Shown one piece after another: positions 9,163-18,191 of a stretch of 41,353 bases of DNA. The first letter of the stretch is position 1. Every line of letters begins with the position of its first letter. Source of the DNA: Terriglobales bacterium (GTDB lineage: Bacteria; Acidobacteriota; Terriglobia; Terriglobales; Acidobacteriaceae); the NCBI GenBank assembly GCA_015655315.1, contig JAATFH010000348.1:1-41353 (forward strand), written 5' to 3'. The position numbers and the translations under genes are program-made. Under the pieces are notes generated by a model that was not told the DNA's origin, searched no databases, and saw only the letters and a program-made list of their open reading frames with translations.

Positions 9163-9993
9163 GTGGTGAGGCCAGCGTATGATACGAAGAAAGCCCGATC
9201 AAGGACGGCGAGGTTGCACCAAGTAGATCCTGATTACAGTATTGTCGTTCCCGCCTATAACGAAAGTGCGCGCATAGGGCAGACGTTAGAGCGCATACTG
9301 GACTGCGTCCACAGTCGCGGCTGGCATGCCGAAGTGCTGGTCGTTAACGATGGCTCGACTGATTCGACTGCGGCCATCGTGGAAGAGTTCGCCGCCAAGG
9401 ATCCTATCGTTCGGCTCATCAACAACTCCAGCAATCGCGGCAAAGGATACAGCGTCCGCAACGGCATGCTGCAGGGTCTGGGCGCGATCGTAATGTTTAC
9501 CGATGCCGATCTCTCTTCGCCGATGGAAGAGGCGGAGCTGCTCTTCGCGGCCATTCGCGAAGGAGTCGATATTGCCATTGGCTCCCGCTGGCTCGAAGTC
9601 AAGCGGCAGACGCTGCGGCAACCCCTATACCGGCGCTTTTTCGGACGATGTTTCAATGCCGTTACGCGTCTGGTCATGTCTCTGCCTTTTGCCGACACGC
9701 AATGCGGCTTCAAGGCTTTTACCCGTCAGGCCGCGCAGACTGTCTTTCAGCTGCAACGCATCGAGCGCTGGGGCTTCGACCCGGAGATTCTGTTTATCGG
9801 TATCAAGCGCGGCTATTCCATCCGCGAGGTGCCGGTTACCTGGGGACATGACGAGCGATCCCGTATCAGCTACCTGAAGGATGGACTCAAAATGCTGGAA
9901 GAGCTTGTCTATATCCGCTGGAATGCGCTCACCGGTGTCTATAACAAACCAGTAAAAGAGCTGGAGCCTGAGGTACCGGTCACCCGGTCCTAG
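9163..9993 (+). CDS. Family 2 glycosyltransferase, dolichyl-phosphate beta-glucosyltransferase-like
   Basis: DYSIVVPAYNESARIGQTL, VLVVNDGSTDST, MFTDADLSSP, QCGFKAFTR, GFDPEILFI; GTG start uncertain. Confidence 0.9.
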   Translation: MVRPAYDTKKARSRTARLHQVDPDYSIVVPAYNESARIGQTLERILDCVHSRGWHAEVLVVNDGSTDSTAAIVEEFAAKDPIVRLINNSSNRGKGYSVRNGMLQGLGAIVMFTDADLSSPMEEAELLFAAIREGVDIAIGSRWLEVKRQTLRQPLYRRFFGRCFNAVTRLVMSLPFADTQCGFKAFTRQAAQTVFQLQRIERWGFDPEILFIGIKRGYSIREVPVTWGHDERSRISYLKDGLKMLEELVYIRWNALTGVYNKPVKELEPEVPVTRS

Positions 9994-10200
9994 GCGGTAT
10001 CGATATATAAGCGCAAGCGAAAGTATTTATTTCAACGAAGAATTGTCATCCTGAGCCGAGGCGAAGGATCTGTTTTCTTTTCGGTCGGTAGAAATATAGG
10101 CGGGAAAAAGCAGATCCTTCGACTGCGTATGACGCAAAAAACGCGTCATACTCCGCTCAGGATGACAACCAAGGTGTTCTATATGTCGATACGACCCAGG
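9989..10200. mobile_element. MITE/REP-like palindromic element, copy 1
   Basis: Terminal inverted repeats CCTAGGCGGTATCGATATATA / rc CCTGGGTCGTATCGACATATA (17/21 matches by hand); inner inverted repeat GTCATCCTGAGC...GAAGGATCTG / CAGATCCTTC...GCTCAGGATGAC; nested hairpin TATGACGC-AAAAAAC-GCGTCATA; homologous copy at 41260-41353. Confidence 0.75.
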
Positions 10201-10241
10201 CGGTATGCCAATACACCCTAAGTAATCGCTTACAGAAAGCA

Positions 10242-10265
10242 AAACCGCCCATCTCTGGGCGGTTT
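10242..10265 (-). terminator. Intrinsic terminator downstream of the 10293-10577 gene
   Basis: AAACCGCCC-ATCTCT-GGGCGGTTT; T-rich run on the minus strand (TTTTGCTTTC). Confidence 0.75.
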
Positions 10266-10292
10266 GTCAATGACCGGGTGACGGAATCCGAA

Positions 10293-10577
10293 TCATGAAG
10301 CCAGGACGCTGATGCCTGCTATCTCTGACGCTTTTTCCCTGGTAACGCTCATGTGGACGGGGCGCTTGGGTACGAGACGAACGCCTGTTTCGATTCCCTG
10401 TTCTATACGGAACTGCAGAGAACAAGTCCCGCACAGCCAGAAATGCTCCAGGTGATGGCTTCGTTTCTCGCCAGCAGCACTGACGGAACGGTCCTGTACG
10501 TCGAAGACAAAGATTCGGCCCTCGCGCAAATAGTGCAGGGGCTTGGCACACTTAGGATTCGCGCGGTTACTTACCAT
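10293..10577 (-). CDS. Small hypothetical protein (94 aa) with C..C / CxxC cysteine pairs, zinc-ribbon-like
   Basis: MVSNRANPKCAKPLHYLREGRIFVFDV...HFWLCGTCSLQFRIEQ; GGAGA RBS upstream of ATG; terminator downstream. Confidence 0.65.
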   Translation of the reverse strand: MVSNRANPKCAKPLHYLREGRIFVFDVQDRSVSAAGEKRSHHLEHFWLCGTCSLQFRIEQGIETGVRLVPKRPVHMSVTREKASEIAGISVLAS

Positions 10578-10880
10578 CTTAGTTCTCCACTACGCCTTTG
10601 CGGTTTCCCGTGCGGGCGCCGACTTAAGTAGTTTTCCCTCTGAACGCTGGAGGATACTCCCCCAGCCATGAACGTGGGCTTTTTGCTCATGTTTTCTAAC
10701 TAACAATTCTCTGATGCAAAGTGTTGCCAGTTTGTTACCAGGAATCAGTAACACTTACATGGAATTTAATAATTCCAGCAAAAACTTACAGGCCCGGAAG
10801 AAAGGTTTTACTCAACACGCAGAGCGAATCACGCTCGATGCATTATGCGAAAATGAGAGGTTCGCTCATTTTAGAACAAT

Positions 10881-11807
10881 ATGCCTATACTGCGCTCTAC
10901 TTTTATTGCCCTTTCCCGTAACGCAACTCTCAGAAGTTTCTCCGAACGGTCAGCGCTGGGCCGCCGGATGTCCTCCCGTTTTGTCGCCGGAATGACTCTT
11001 GACGAAGTCGTCCATGCCGCCGAGGCGCTCCAGCGCCTCGGCATCGCCTCCACCCTCGACAGCCTGGGCGAAAACGTCTCCACGCCGGAAGAGGCCCGTC
11101 ACTCCGCCGATATCTACCACCGGCTCCTCGACGCGATCCATACCCGTAAACTAGACGCCAACGTCAGCGTAAAGCTCACGCAGATGGGAATGGACCTCGA
11201 TCCGGGCCTGGCCGAGGAGATCGTCGCCCAGCTGGTCGAACATGCCGTGGCCGCAGACACCTTTGTTCGCGTCGATATGGAGGGCAGCGAGTACACCCGG
11301 GCCACTATCGACATGGTCCGCCGCCTGCACGCCATCCCGCAAAACCGGGGCCGCGTCGGCATCGTCATTCAGGCCTATCTCTACCGCAGCGAAGAAGATA
11401 TCCGCACTTTGACGAGTGAAGGCATCCGCATCCGCCTGTGTAAAGGCGCTTACAAAGAACCGGCCAATCTGGCGTTTCCGGAAAAGAAAGACGTGGACGC
11501 AAACTTCGTGAAACTGACTCAGATCCTGCTCACCAGCGGCATCTATCACGGCATAGCCACCCACGACGAGCACATGATCGCCGCGACCCAAAAACTCGTT
11601 CGCGAGCACAGCATCGACCCGAAGACCTTCGAGTTTCAGATGCTCTACGGAGTTCGCCGCGACCTCCAGAAGTCCCTCGTCCGCGAAGGCTTCAACACCC
11701 GCGTCTATGTTCCCTTTGGAACCGAATGGTATCCGTACTTCATGCGTCGCCTCGCTGAGCGCCCCGCAAATGCGCTCTTTATCGCCAAAAACATGCTCAA
11801 ACAGTAG
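10881..11807 (+). CDS. Proline dehydrogenase
   Basis: VSVKLTQMGMDLD, FVRVDMEGSEYTRATIDMVRRLH, GIVIQAYLYRSEEDIRTL, RLCKGAYKEPA, IATHDEHMI, FQMLYGVRRDLQ. Confidence 0.92.
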   Translation: MPILRSTFIALSRNATLRSFSERSALGRRMSSRFVAGMTLDEVVHAAEALQRLGIASTLDSLGENVSTPEEARHSADIYHRLLDAIHTRKLDANVSVKLTQMGMDLDPGLAEEIVAQLVEHAVAADTFVRVDMEGSEYTRATIDMVRRLHAIPQNRGRVGIVIQAYLYRSEEDIRTLTSEGIRIRLCKGAYKEPANLAFPEKKDVDANFVKLTQILLTSGIYHGIATHDEHMIAATQKLVREHSIDPKTFEFQMLYGVRRDLQKSLVREGFNTRVYVPFGTEWYPYFMRRLAERPANALFIAKNMLKQ

Positions 11808-11853
11808 TTTTTCGCGCGATCCCGCCGTCGAATACTACCTATCACTTTTGCCA

Positions 11854-11900
11854 TTGACACTCTATCCATAGATAATCTATACCTACGAACAAGATCGTAG
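11854..11900 (+). promoter_or_regulatory. Promoter/operator region of the ADOP gene
   Basis: TTGACA at 11854, palindrome TAGATAATCTA at 11869-11879, inverted repeat CTACGA-N6-TCGTAG at 11883-11900. Confidence 0.45.
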
Positions 11901-11959
11901 ATAGTGGGGAACCCGACCCACCCTCGGCCCGTATCTCTGAAAACAGGCAGGAATTCTCT

Positions 11960-14605
11960 ATGCAAGCCATGACGCTCTTCCTCCGAAAGCTGCGCATCCT
12001 GTTCAGCCGCGACCGCTTCAATCGAGAATTAGACGAAGAAATGGCCTTCCACCGTGAACAGGCTCAGCAGGAGATGCAATCCGACGGCATGCCTGCGGAC
12101 ACGGCGCGCTACGCTGCGAGACGGCAGTTCGGCAATGAAACGCGAGTCAAAGAAAAGAGCCACGAAATCGTCGGCTTCCGCATGGAGAGCGTCTGGCAGG
12201 ATCTCCGTTTTTCCCTCCGGCAGCTGCACAAGAATCCCGGCTTCGCCAGCATCGCCATATTGGTGCTGACACTGGGCATCGCCGCCAGTGTCGCTATCTT
12301 CTCGTTCGTGGATGCAGCGCTGATCAAGCCGCTGCCCTACCAGAATCCATCCCGGCTCGTCGGCGTCTATGAGGCCGCCACGTTCTGCCCGCACTGCAAT
12401 CTTTCCTACCAGGACTATCTTGACTGGAAAAAGGACAACAAGGTTTTCAGCTCATTCGACGCCTGGGGCTGGGCCAATTACCTCTGGAAAAGCCCTGCGG
12501 GCGTGCAGCCGATTCCCGCCGCTCGTGTAGCGGGAGGATTCTTTCAGACGCTGGGCGTAACTCCGGCTTTGGGGCGCGTTTTCAACGATGGCGATGACAC
12601 TCCCTCTGCACCCCGCACCGTGCTGCTCAGCTACAACTCATGGCAGAAACGCTTTGGCGGCAGGCGGGATGTCGTCGGCCAATCGATGACGCTTGATGAC
12701 GCCTCCTATACCGTGATCGGCGTGTTGCCGCGCGACTTCCACTTCGCTCCGCGCGGAGCCGCCGAGTTCTGGACCACGCTGCACGATCCAAACAGCTGCG
12801 AAAAGCGGCGCGGCTGCCATAGCCTTTTTGGCATAGCGCGGCTTAAAGATGGCGTCACCGTCCAGACCGCGTTTGCCAATATGAAATCGATCGCAGCGCA
12901 GCTGGAAAAGCAATATCCCAGCTCCAATCTTGGACAGGGCGCGCTGGTCATGCCTTTGAGCGAAGCCATCGTCGGCGATATTCGCCCGATTCTGCTTGTG
13001 CTGCTGAGCGGTGCCGGACTGCTGCTGCTCATCGCCTGCGTCAATGTTGCCAGCCTGCTCCTGGTCCGCGCGGAAAACCGCAAGCGCGAAATGGCCGTGC
13101 GCGGAGCACTCGGCGCTTCGCCTGCCCGGCTCATACGCCAGTTCATTACTGAAGGTCTGGTGCTGGTTGCCGCCGCCGCTGTTTCAGGTCTCGCTCTCGC
13201 CTATGGAGCCATTCACCTGCTCCTCAAATTGATCCCGGAAGAGATGCTGGCCGGGATGCCCTATCTCCAGAGTATCGGCTTGACGCCGCACGTGCTGGCA
13301 TTCGCCGCCATACTCGCGTTGTTTGCCGCGGCGATCTTCTCTCTCACTCCAGCGTTGCGCCTCTCCGTGTCGAACCTGCGCGAAGACCTCGCCGAAGGCG
13401 GACGCAGTTCTGCAGGAGTGACCTGGAAACGGCTCGGCTCGAATCTCGTTGCGCTGGAACTGGCTATCGCGGTGGTGCTGCTCGCAGGCGCAGGACTGCT
13501 GGGCAAGAGCTTTTACCGCCTGCTTCACGTTGAGCTGAATTTCAACCCGGACCACCTGGCCATGCTCGATATCGCGGCACCCGACGCAAGCTATGGAAAA
13601 GAGCCGCAGTCCATCGCGCTCTCAAAGCAGGTGCTGAGCCGCATCGCCAGCATACCGGGCGTGATCTCTGTGAGCCACACCAGCATGACTCCGGTCCAAT
13701 GCAATTGCAACACGACATGGTTCAGAGTGCTCGGCAAGCCCTATCATGGAGAGCACAACGACGCCCCTGAACGCGAAGTCACGGTGGAATTCTTCAAGAC
13801 CATCCAGGCAAAGCTGATACGCGGCCGCTTCTATACCGAGGCCGACAACGCCTCCTCCACCCCTGTCGTCATCATTAACCAGACGCTGGCGAAACAATTC
13901 TTTCCCGGCGAAGATCCCATCGGCAAAATGATCGGCGACACCGAGCTCTCGCCGAAGTCGATGCGGCAGATCGTCGGAGTCGTCGATGATATCCGCGAAG
14001 GCGGCCTCGACCAGGAGATACGCCCCGCCGTCTATTACCCCTTCGATCAATCGGCGGAAGACGGTTTTTCTGTTGTCGCCCGCACCGCGCAGGACCCGAA
14101 GGCCGTGCTGCAGTCTATGGTTGCAGTTATCCATCAGATTGATCCGAATATCGGCGTCAGAAACGAAGTAACGATGACGCAGCAGATCAACGATTCAGGG
14201 ACCGCCTACATGCATCGGTCGTCTGCCTGGCTGGTGGGTGGTTTCGCAGCTCTCGCGCTTCTGCTCAGCGTTGTCGGGCTGTACGGAGTCATTGCCTACT
14301 CGGTGAGCCAGCGAACGCGCGAGATCGGAGTGCGCATGGCGCTGGGCGCGCAGCGCAGCTCTGTCTATCAGCTCATTTTGAAAGAAGCAGGCTGGCTGAT
14401 TGTGCTGGGCATCGTTGCCGGACTGGCGGGTTCGCTCGCCTTCACCGCACTGATGGGCAAACTGCTCTTCGGAGTCCATTCGTGGGATGTGCCTACCCTT
14501 GCCGCCGTCGCTCTCCTGCTTGGGTTCTCAGCCTTGTTTGCCAGCTACATTCCAGCCCGCCGCGCCGCATCGGTCAATCCGGTGGAGGCGCTGCGGGCCG
14601 AATAA
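11960..14605 (+). CDS. ADOP-type (acidobacterial duplicated orphan permease) MacB/FtsX-like ABC permease
   Basis: N-terminal ELDEEMAFHREQAQQEMQSDGM segment; MacB periplasmic cores; two FtsX-like permease domains, C-terminal SQRTREIGVRMALGAQRSSVYQLILKEAGWLIVLG and PARRAASVNPVEALRAE; no adjacent ATPase. Confidence 0.93.
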   Translation: MQAMTLFLRKLRILFSRDRFNRELDEEMAFHREQAQQEMQSDGMPADTARYAARRQFGNETRVKEKSHEIVGFRMESVWQDLRFSLRQLHKNPGFASIAILVLTLGIAASVAIFSFVDAALIKPLPYQNPSRLVGVYEAATFCPHCNLSYQDYLDWKKDNKVFSSFDAWGWANYLWKSPAGVQPIPAARVAGGFFQTLGVTPALGRVFNDGDDTPSAPRTVLLSYNSWQKRFGGRRDVVGQSMTLDDASYTVIGVLPRDFHFAPRGAAEFWTTLHDPNSCEKRRGCHSLFGIARLKDGVTVQTAFANMKSIAAQLEKQYPSSNLGQGALVMPLSEAIVGDIRPILLVLLSGAGLLLLIACVNVASLLLVRAENRKREMAVRGALGASPARLIRQFITEGLVLVAAAAVSGLALAYGAIHLLLKLIPEEMLAGMPYLQSIGLTPHVLAFAAILALFAAAIFSLTPALRLSVSNLREDLAEGGRSSAGVTWKRLGSNLVALELAIAVVLLAGAGLLGKSFYRLLHVELNFNPDHLAMLDIAAPDASYGKEPQSIALSKQVLSRIASIPGVISVSHTSMTPVQCNCNTTWFRVLGKPYHGEHNDAPEREVTVEFFKTIQAKLIRGRFYTEADNASSTPVVIINQTLAKQFFPGEDPIGKMIGDTELSPKSMRQIVGVVDDIREGGLDQEIRPAVYYPFDQSAEDGFSVVARTAQDPKAVLQSMVAVIHQIDPNIGVRNEVTMTQQINDSGTAYMHRSSAWLVGGFAALALLLSVVGLYGVIAYSVSQRTREIGVRMALGAQRSSVYQLILKEAGWLIVLGIVAGLAGSLAFTALMGKLLFGVHSWDVPTLAAVALLLGFSALFASYIPARRAASVNPVEALRAE

Positions 14606-14757
14606 TCGGAGGCCCCTCGCTGTGTCAGGAGATAACGGTGAGGGTGCTCACCTGACAGGAAAACAATCGAGGTCGTTGGCGAATACGATCGGGCCTGCAT
14701 ACCGACGCTTGATGCCGAAAGCGAATGGATCTAAGAAGCAGGCCTCCACTGTGGGTC

Positions 14758-15534
14758 CTATGCCGAAGCGTACTGGCTCGGCAGCTTTCCGGTGACTCGC
14801 TTGAACATGGCGGTGAATGCCCACGCGGTGTCATAGCCTAACAATTCCGCGATCTCCACGAGTGGCTTTCCTTCCGTCAGCATCGGAATCGCAACGAAGG
14901 TGCGAATCTGATCTCGCCATGTCTGAAAGGTCAGCTCCGTCTCTTTGCGAACCAGCCTGGTAAGCGTGCGCGGGGACATATCGAACCTGGCCGCCCACTG
15001 CTCCACAGTGCTTGCATCCCCGGGGTTGCCGAGAAGCGATTGCTCCATCCGTTGCAGCCGCCCATCTCGAAGAGACGGCAGGCTGACGGGATGGATCGGT
15101 GTCCAATCGATTTCGCCCAACAAGGATTTCACGATCTGTCCATCCTGTCCGTCTTCGTCATACTCGATCGGCATCCTGACGACGCGCAGCACAAGCTCGT
15201 GCAGCAGTGAAGAGACGCGCAGCATTCGCGGAGCCTTCGGCAAGACGACAACATCGACAGCTGGATCGATATACAGTGTGCTCATCTCAAGCTGTCCAAT
15301 GCTTCCGGTCTGATGCAGATAACCGGCAGGCAGCCAGACCGCACGTTTCGGCGGAACGATCCAGCAGCCAAGGTCCATCGTGAGCCGCATGCTTCCAGAA
15401 GCGGCATACAGAAACTGTGACCGCGTGTGGGAATGCAGGTATCCCGCATACCCGGGCGGGTAGCTCTTTGCCATCGCCGCAACAGGGCGAGGCACGGTTT
15501 GCAGATATTCGTGATCTTCGGATCGCTTCGCCAT
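14758..15534 (-). CDS. AraC-family transcriptional regulator with cupin-like N-terminus
   Basis: HSHTRSQFLYAASGSMRLTM; C-terminal HTH AARFDMSPRTLTRLVRKETELTFQTWRDQIR...PLVEIAELLGYDTAWAFTAMFKRVTGKLPSQY. Confidence 0.92.
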   Translation of the reverse strand: MAKRSEDHEYLQTVPRPVAAMAKSYPPGYAGYLHSHTRSQFLYAASGSMRLTMDLGCWIVPPKRAVWLPAGYLHQTGSIGQLEMSTLYIDPAVDVVVLPKAPRMLRVSSLLHELVLRVVRMPIEYDEDGQDGQIVKSLLGEIDWTPIHPVSLPSLRDGRLQRMEQSLLGNPGDASTVEQWAARFDMSPRTLTRLVRKETELTFQTWRDQIRTFVAIPMLTEGKPLVEIAELLGYDTAWAFTAMFKRVTGKLPSQYASA

Positions 15535-15550
15535 GACCGGATCTAAGTAG

Positions 15551-15577
15551 GACGTGACTCCTTACGAGGAGCACGTC
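15551..15577. promoter_or_regulatory. Near-perfect long inverted repeat GACGTGaCTCCT-TACG-AGGAGCACGTC
   Basis: 11-bp arms with a single A bulge, between divergent araC and TonB receptor genes. Confidence 0.6.
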
Positions 15578-15626
15578 ATTTTCTTATTCGATATTCTACT
15601 CGGACTGAACTAGTCGTATATATGAT

Positions 15627-15660
15627 CCTCGCGGCAGTCTTTTGGCGAAGCACCGCGAGG
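15627..15660. promoter_or_regulatory. Inverted repeat CCTCGCGG-N18-CCGCGAGG upstream of TonB receptor
   Basis: Perfect 8-bp arms in the leader region. Confidence 0.45.
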
Positions 15661-15742
15661 ACCTGAGATCGACAACCTGAAGGCTGACGACTGCTCCCAG
15701 TCCAGTGCAGCGGCACGCCCTCGGGTAAAGAACGAAAGGTGC

Positions 15743-18178
15743 GTGTTTATGCTTCATTACTGGCGTTTTTTACGGGTAAATTCGATGCTTTTGTTGGCAG
15801 CGATCAGTTACGCTCAGCCGATACAGTGGCCGGTTTGCAGCTCCCCTTCGAGTGCTACCCGCATAACCATCAATGGAACAGTCTCCGATGCGACGGGCGC
15901 CCGTGTCACCTCGGCCACCGTTCAGGTTGGATGCGGGAATCGTGTGCAGCAGGCCCGAACAGATGGCACAGGGCACTTCACGCTTACGGTTCCGGAGGGC
16001 GAGTACAAGCTGCAGGTCGAGGCTGCCGGTTTCGCAGTCTTCACGAAGGACCTCAGTGTCAGCAACAACTCGTCCAACGCCGACGTGACACTTTCCGTGC
16101 AAAACGCATCGAACACCGTCACGGTCCAGGCAGGAGCGGGGTATGTGGCGGACGACAGTTCGCTGGCCTCGAAGACTGATACTCCATTGCTTGAGACCCC
16201 CCAGACGATCTCGGTCATCACGCGCGACCTGATGGATGCGCAGGCTCCGCAGAGTATCAACGAAGCACTCCGCTACGCACCGGGTGTCGTAGCCGAATCG
16301 CAAGGCACCACGTCTTCGTTCTGGAATGCCAGCAGCCTGCAGCTCCGCGGCTTCATCCCCAATGTCTATCAGGATGGCCTGACCGACGACGAATATGGAA
16401 ACACGCTGCTCGACGCGTACTTCTATCAGCGCATCGAGGTGTTGGAAGGACCATCGTCGGTGCTTTACGGGCAGGGGAATCCCGCAGGCATCGTCAACGT
16501 GGAGAGCAAGCGGCCGATGGCCACGACACTACGCGAGGTGCAACTTGGCTTCGGAACCTATGGTCGATACGAGGGGAACTTCGATTTCAGCGGACCGCTG
16601 AAATCTCCTCGCATGCTTTACCGCGTGACGGGAGTCGGCTTCACCGAGGGCTCCCAGACCTGGTTCGTTCACCCCCAGCGTCTCGCGATTGCTCCGGCGC
16701 TGACCTGGATTCCAGACTCAAAGACGAGCCTCACGTTCCTTACCAACTACACCTACAATCCCGAGGTCGGAGCCTACGCCAATGTGCCTGCTCTCGGCAG
16801 CGCACTCCCGAACCCCAATGGGAAGATCGCACCCGGTTTCTTTCCCGGTGATCCGAACTTCAACATGACGAAGCAATCCTTCATTCAGGCGGGAGATGTC
16901 TTCACCCGCGCCTTCGATCATGACTGGCGGATCGAGCAGAACTTTCGCTTTACCGGCAACAAGGACCACGCCAACATGATCTGGCCGGAAGACCTTGAAG
17001 CGGATAACGCCACACTGGATCGGTATACCTTCATTCGCCACACAATCTTCAACTCAACGCTCTCGGATCAGCGGGTCGCGAAGGTACTCCAGACGGGCAA
17101 GATTCGACAGACGCTTCTGGCGGGCGTGAACTACACCCATTACAGCGAGCACTGGAACTGGGGGGACGGGGATATTGCTCCGATCAATGTCTTCCATCCC
17201 GTCTATCACCTGCAGATTGCCACGCCGGACATTACAGGTATCGAGAGTACTCTCGATAACCAGACCGGCATCTACTTTCAGGACCAGACATCCATCGGTC
17301 GTCTCCGGCTCTCCTTTGCGGGCAGACAGGATTGGCTCTCCTATAACGACACGACAACCAACGTTGACCCGGTGGATGGAAATTCAACAACGGTGACGAA
17401 GCAAGACGCCGATAAATTCACTGTCCGGACTGGAGCCGTCTATCTGATCGGGCGCGGATTCGCTCCCTACTTCAGCTATGCGACTTCGTTCCAGCCGGAC
17501 ATCGGTCTGACGGAGTCCGGCACCCCGCTGCCGCCGACGACCGGCAAGCAGTATGAAGGCGGCATCAAGTACCAGCCCGAACACACGAACATGCTCATCA
17601 CCGCCGACGTCTATGATCTGACACAGCAGAACGTGGGCACGCCAGACCCGCAGAATCCAAACTTCATCATCCCCATCGGAGAGATCCGCTCGCGCGGCTT
17701 CGAACTGCAGGGGCATTCGACCTTCGGCCATCGCGTCAGCCTGATTGCCTCCTACGCGTACACCGATTCCAAGTACAGTAAGTCAAACGCAGCTGGAATT
17801 CCCCTCAATGGGACCGACCCGGAATCCACGCAAGGCAAATATCAGTACGGCGTTCCCCTCAACCTGGCTTCCTTCTGGGTGGACTACAACCTGCCGTACG
17901 CCTCGCTGAATGGATTAGGTGTAAGCGCAGGCAGCCGATTCGTTGGATCGAGCTGGGGCGACAACGTGAACTCGTTCAAGGTTCCGGGCGCAACGCTCTT
18001 CGACGGCGCCCTGCACTATGACTTCTCCAGCGATTCCGGCGTACTGCACGGAGCGCGTCTTCAGATCAATGCCAGCAATATCGGCAACCGCACCTATGTG
18101 GCCTCCTGCTACGCGACCGATGGCTGCTACTACGGTGCGAAGCTCACCGTTTACGGAACGATGCGGTATCGCTGGTAA
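15743..18178 (+). CDS. TonB-dependent siderophore receptor with N-terminal carboxypeptidase regulatory-like domain
   Basis: INGTVSDATGARVTSATVQV domain; plug TPLLETPQTISVITRDLMDAQAPQSINEALRYAPGV; C-terminal beta strand ending YGTMRYRW. Confidence 0.93.
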   Translation: MFMLHYWRFLRVNSMLLLAAISYAQPIQWPVCSSPSSATRITINGTVSDATGARVTSATVQVGCGNRVQQARTDGTGHFTLTVPEGEYKLQVEAAGFAVFTKDLSVSNNSSNADVTLSVQNASNTVTVQAGAGYVADDSSLASKTDTPLLETPQTISVITRDLMDAQAPQSINEALRYAPGVVAESQGTTSSFWNASSLQLRGFIPNVYQDGLTDDEYGNTLLDAYFYQRIEVLEGPSSVLYGQGNPAGIVNVESKRPMATTLREVQLGFGTYGRYEGNFDFSGPLKSPRMLYRVTGVGFTEGSQTWFVHPQRLAIAPALTWIPDSKTSLTFLTNYTYNPEVGAYANVPALGSALPNPNGKIAPGFFPGDPNFNMTKQSFIQAGDVFTRAFDHDWRIEQNFRFTGNKDHANMIWPEDLEADNATLDRYTFIRHTIFNSTLSDQRVAKVLQTGKIRQTLLAGVNYTHYSEHWNWGDGDIAPINVFHPVYHLQIATPDITGIESTLDNQTGIYFQDQTSIGRLRLSFAGRQDWLSYNDTTTNVDPVDGNSTTVTKQDADKFTVRTGAVYLIGRGFAPYFSYATSFQPDIGLTESGTPLPPTTGKQYEGGIKYQPEHTNMLITADVYDLTQQNVGTPDPQNPNFIIPIGEIRSRGFELQGHSTFGHRVSLIASYAYTDSKYSKSNAAGIPLNGTDPESTQGKYQYGVPLNLASFWVDYNLPYASLNGLGVSAGSRFVGSSWGDNVNSFKVPGATLFDGALHYDFSSDSGVLHGARLQINASNIGNRTYVASCYATDGCYYGAKLTVYGTMRYRW

Positions 18179-18191
18179 ATAAGGGGACGCG

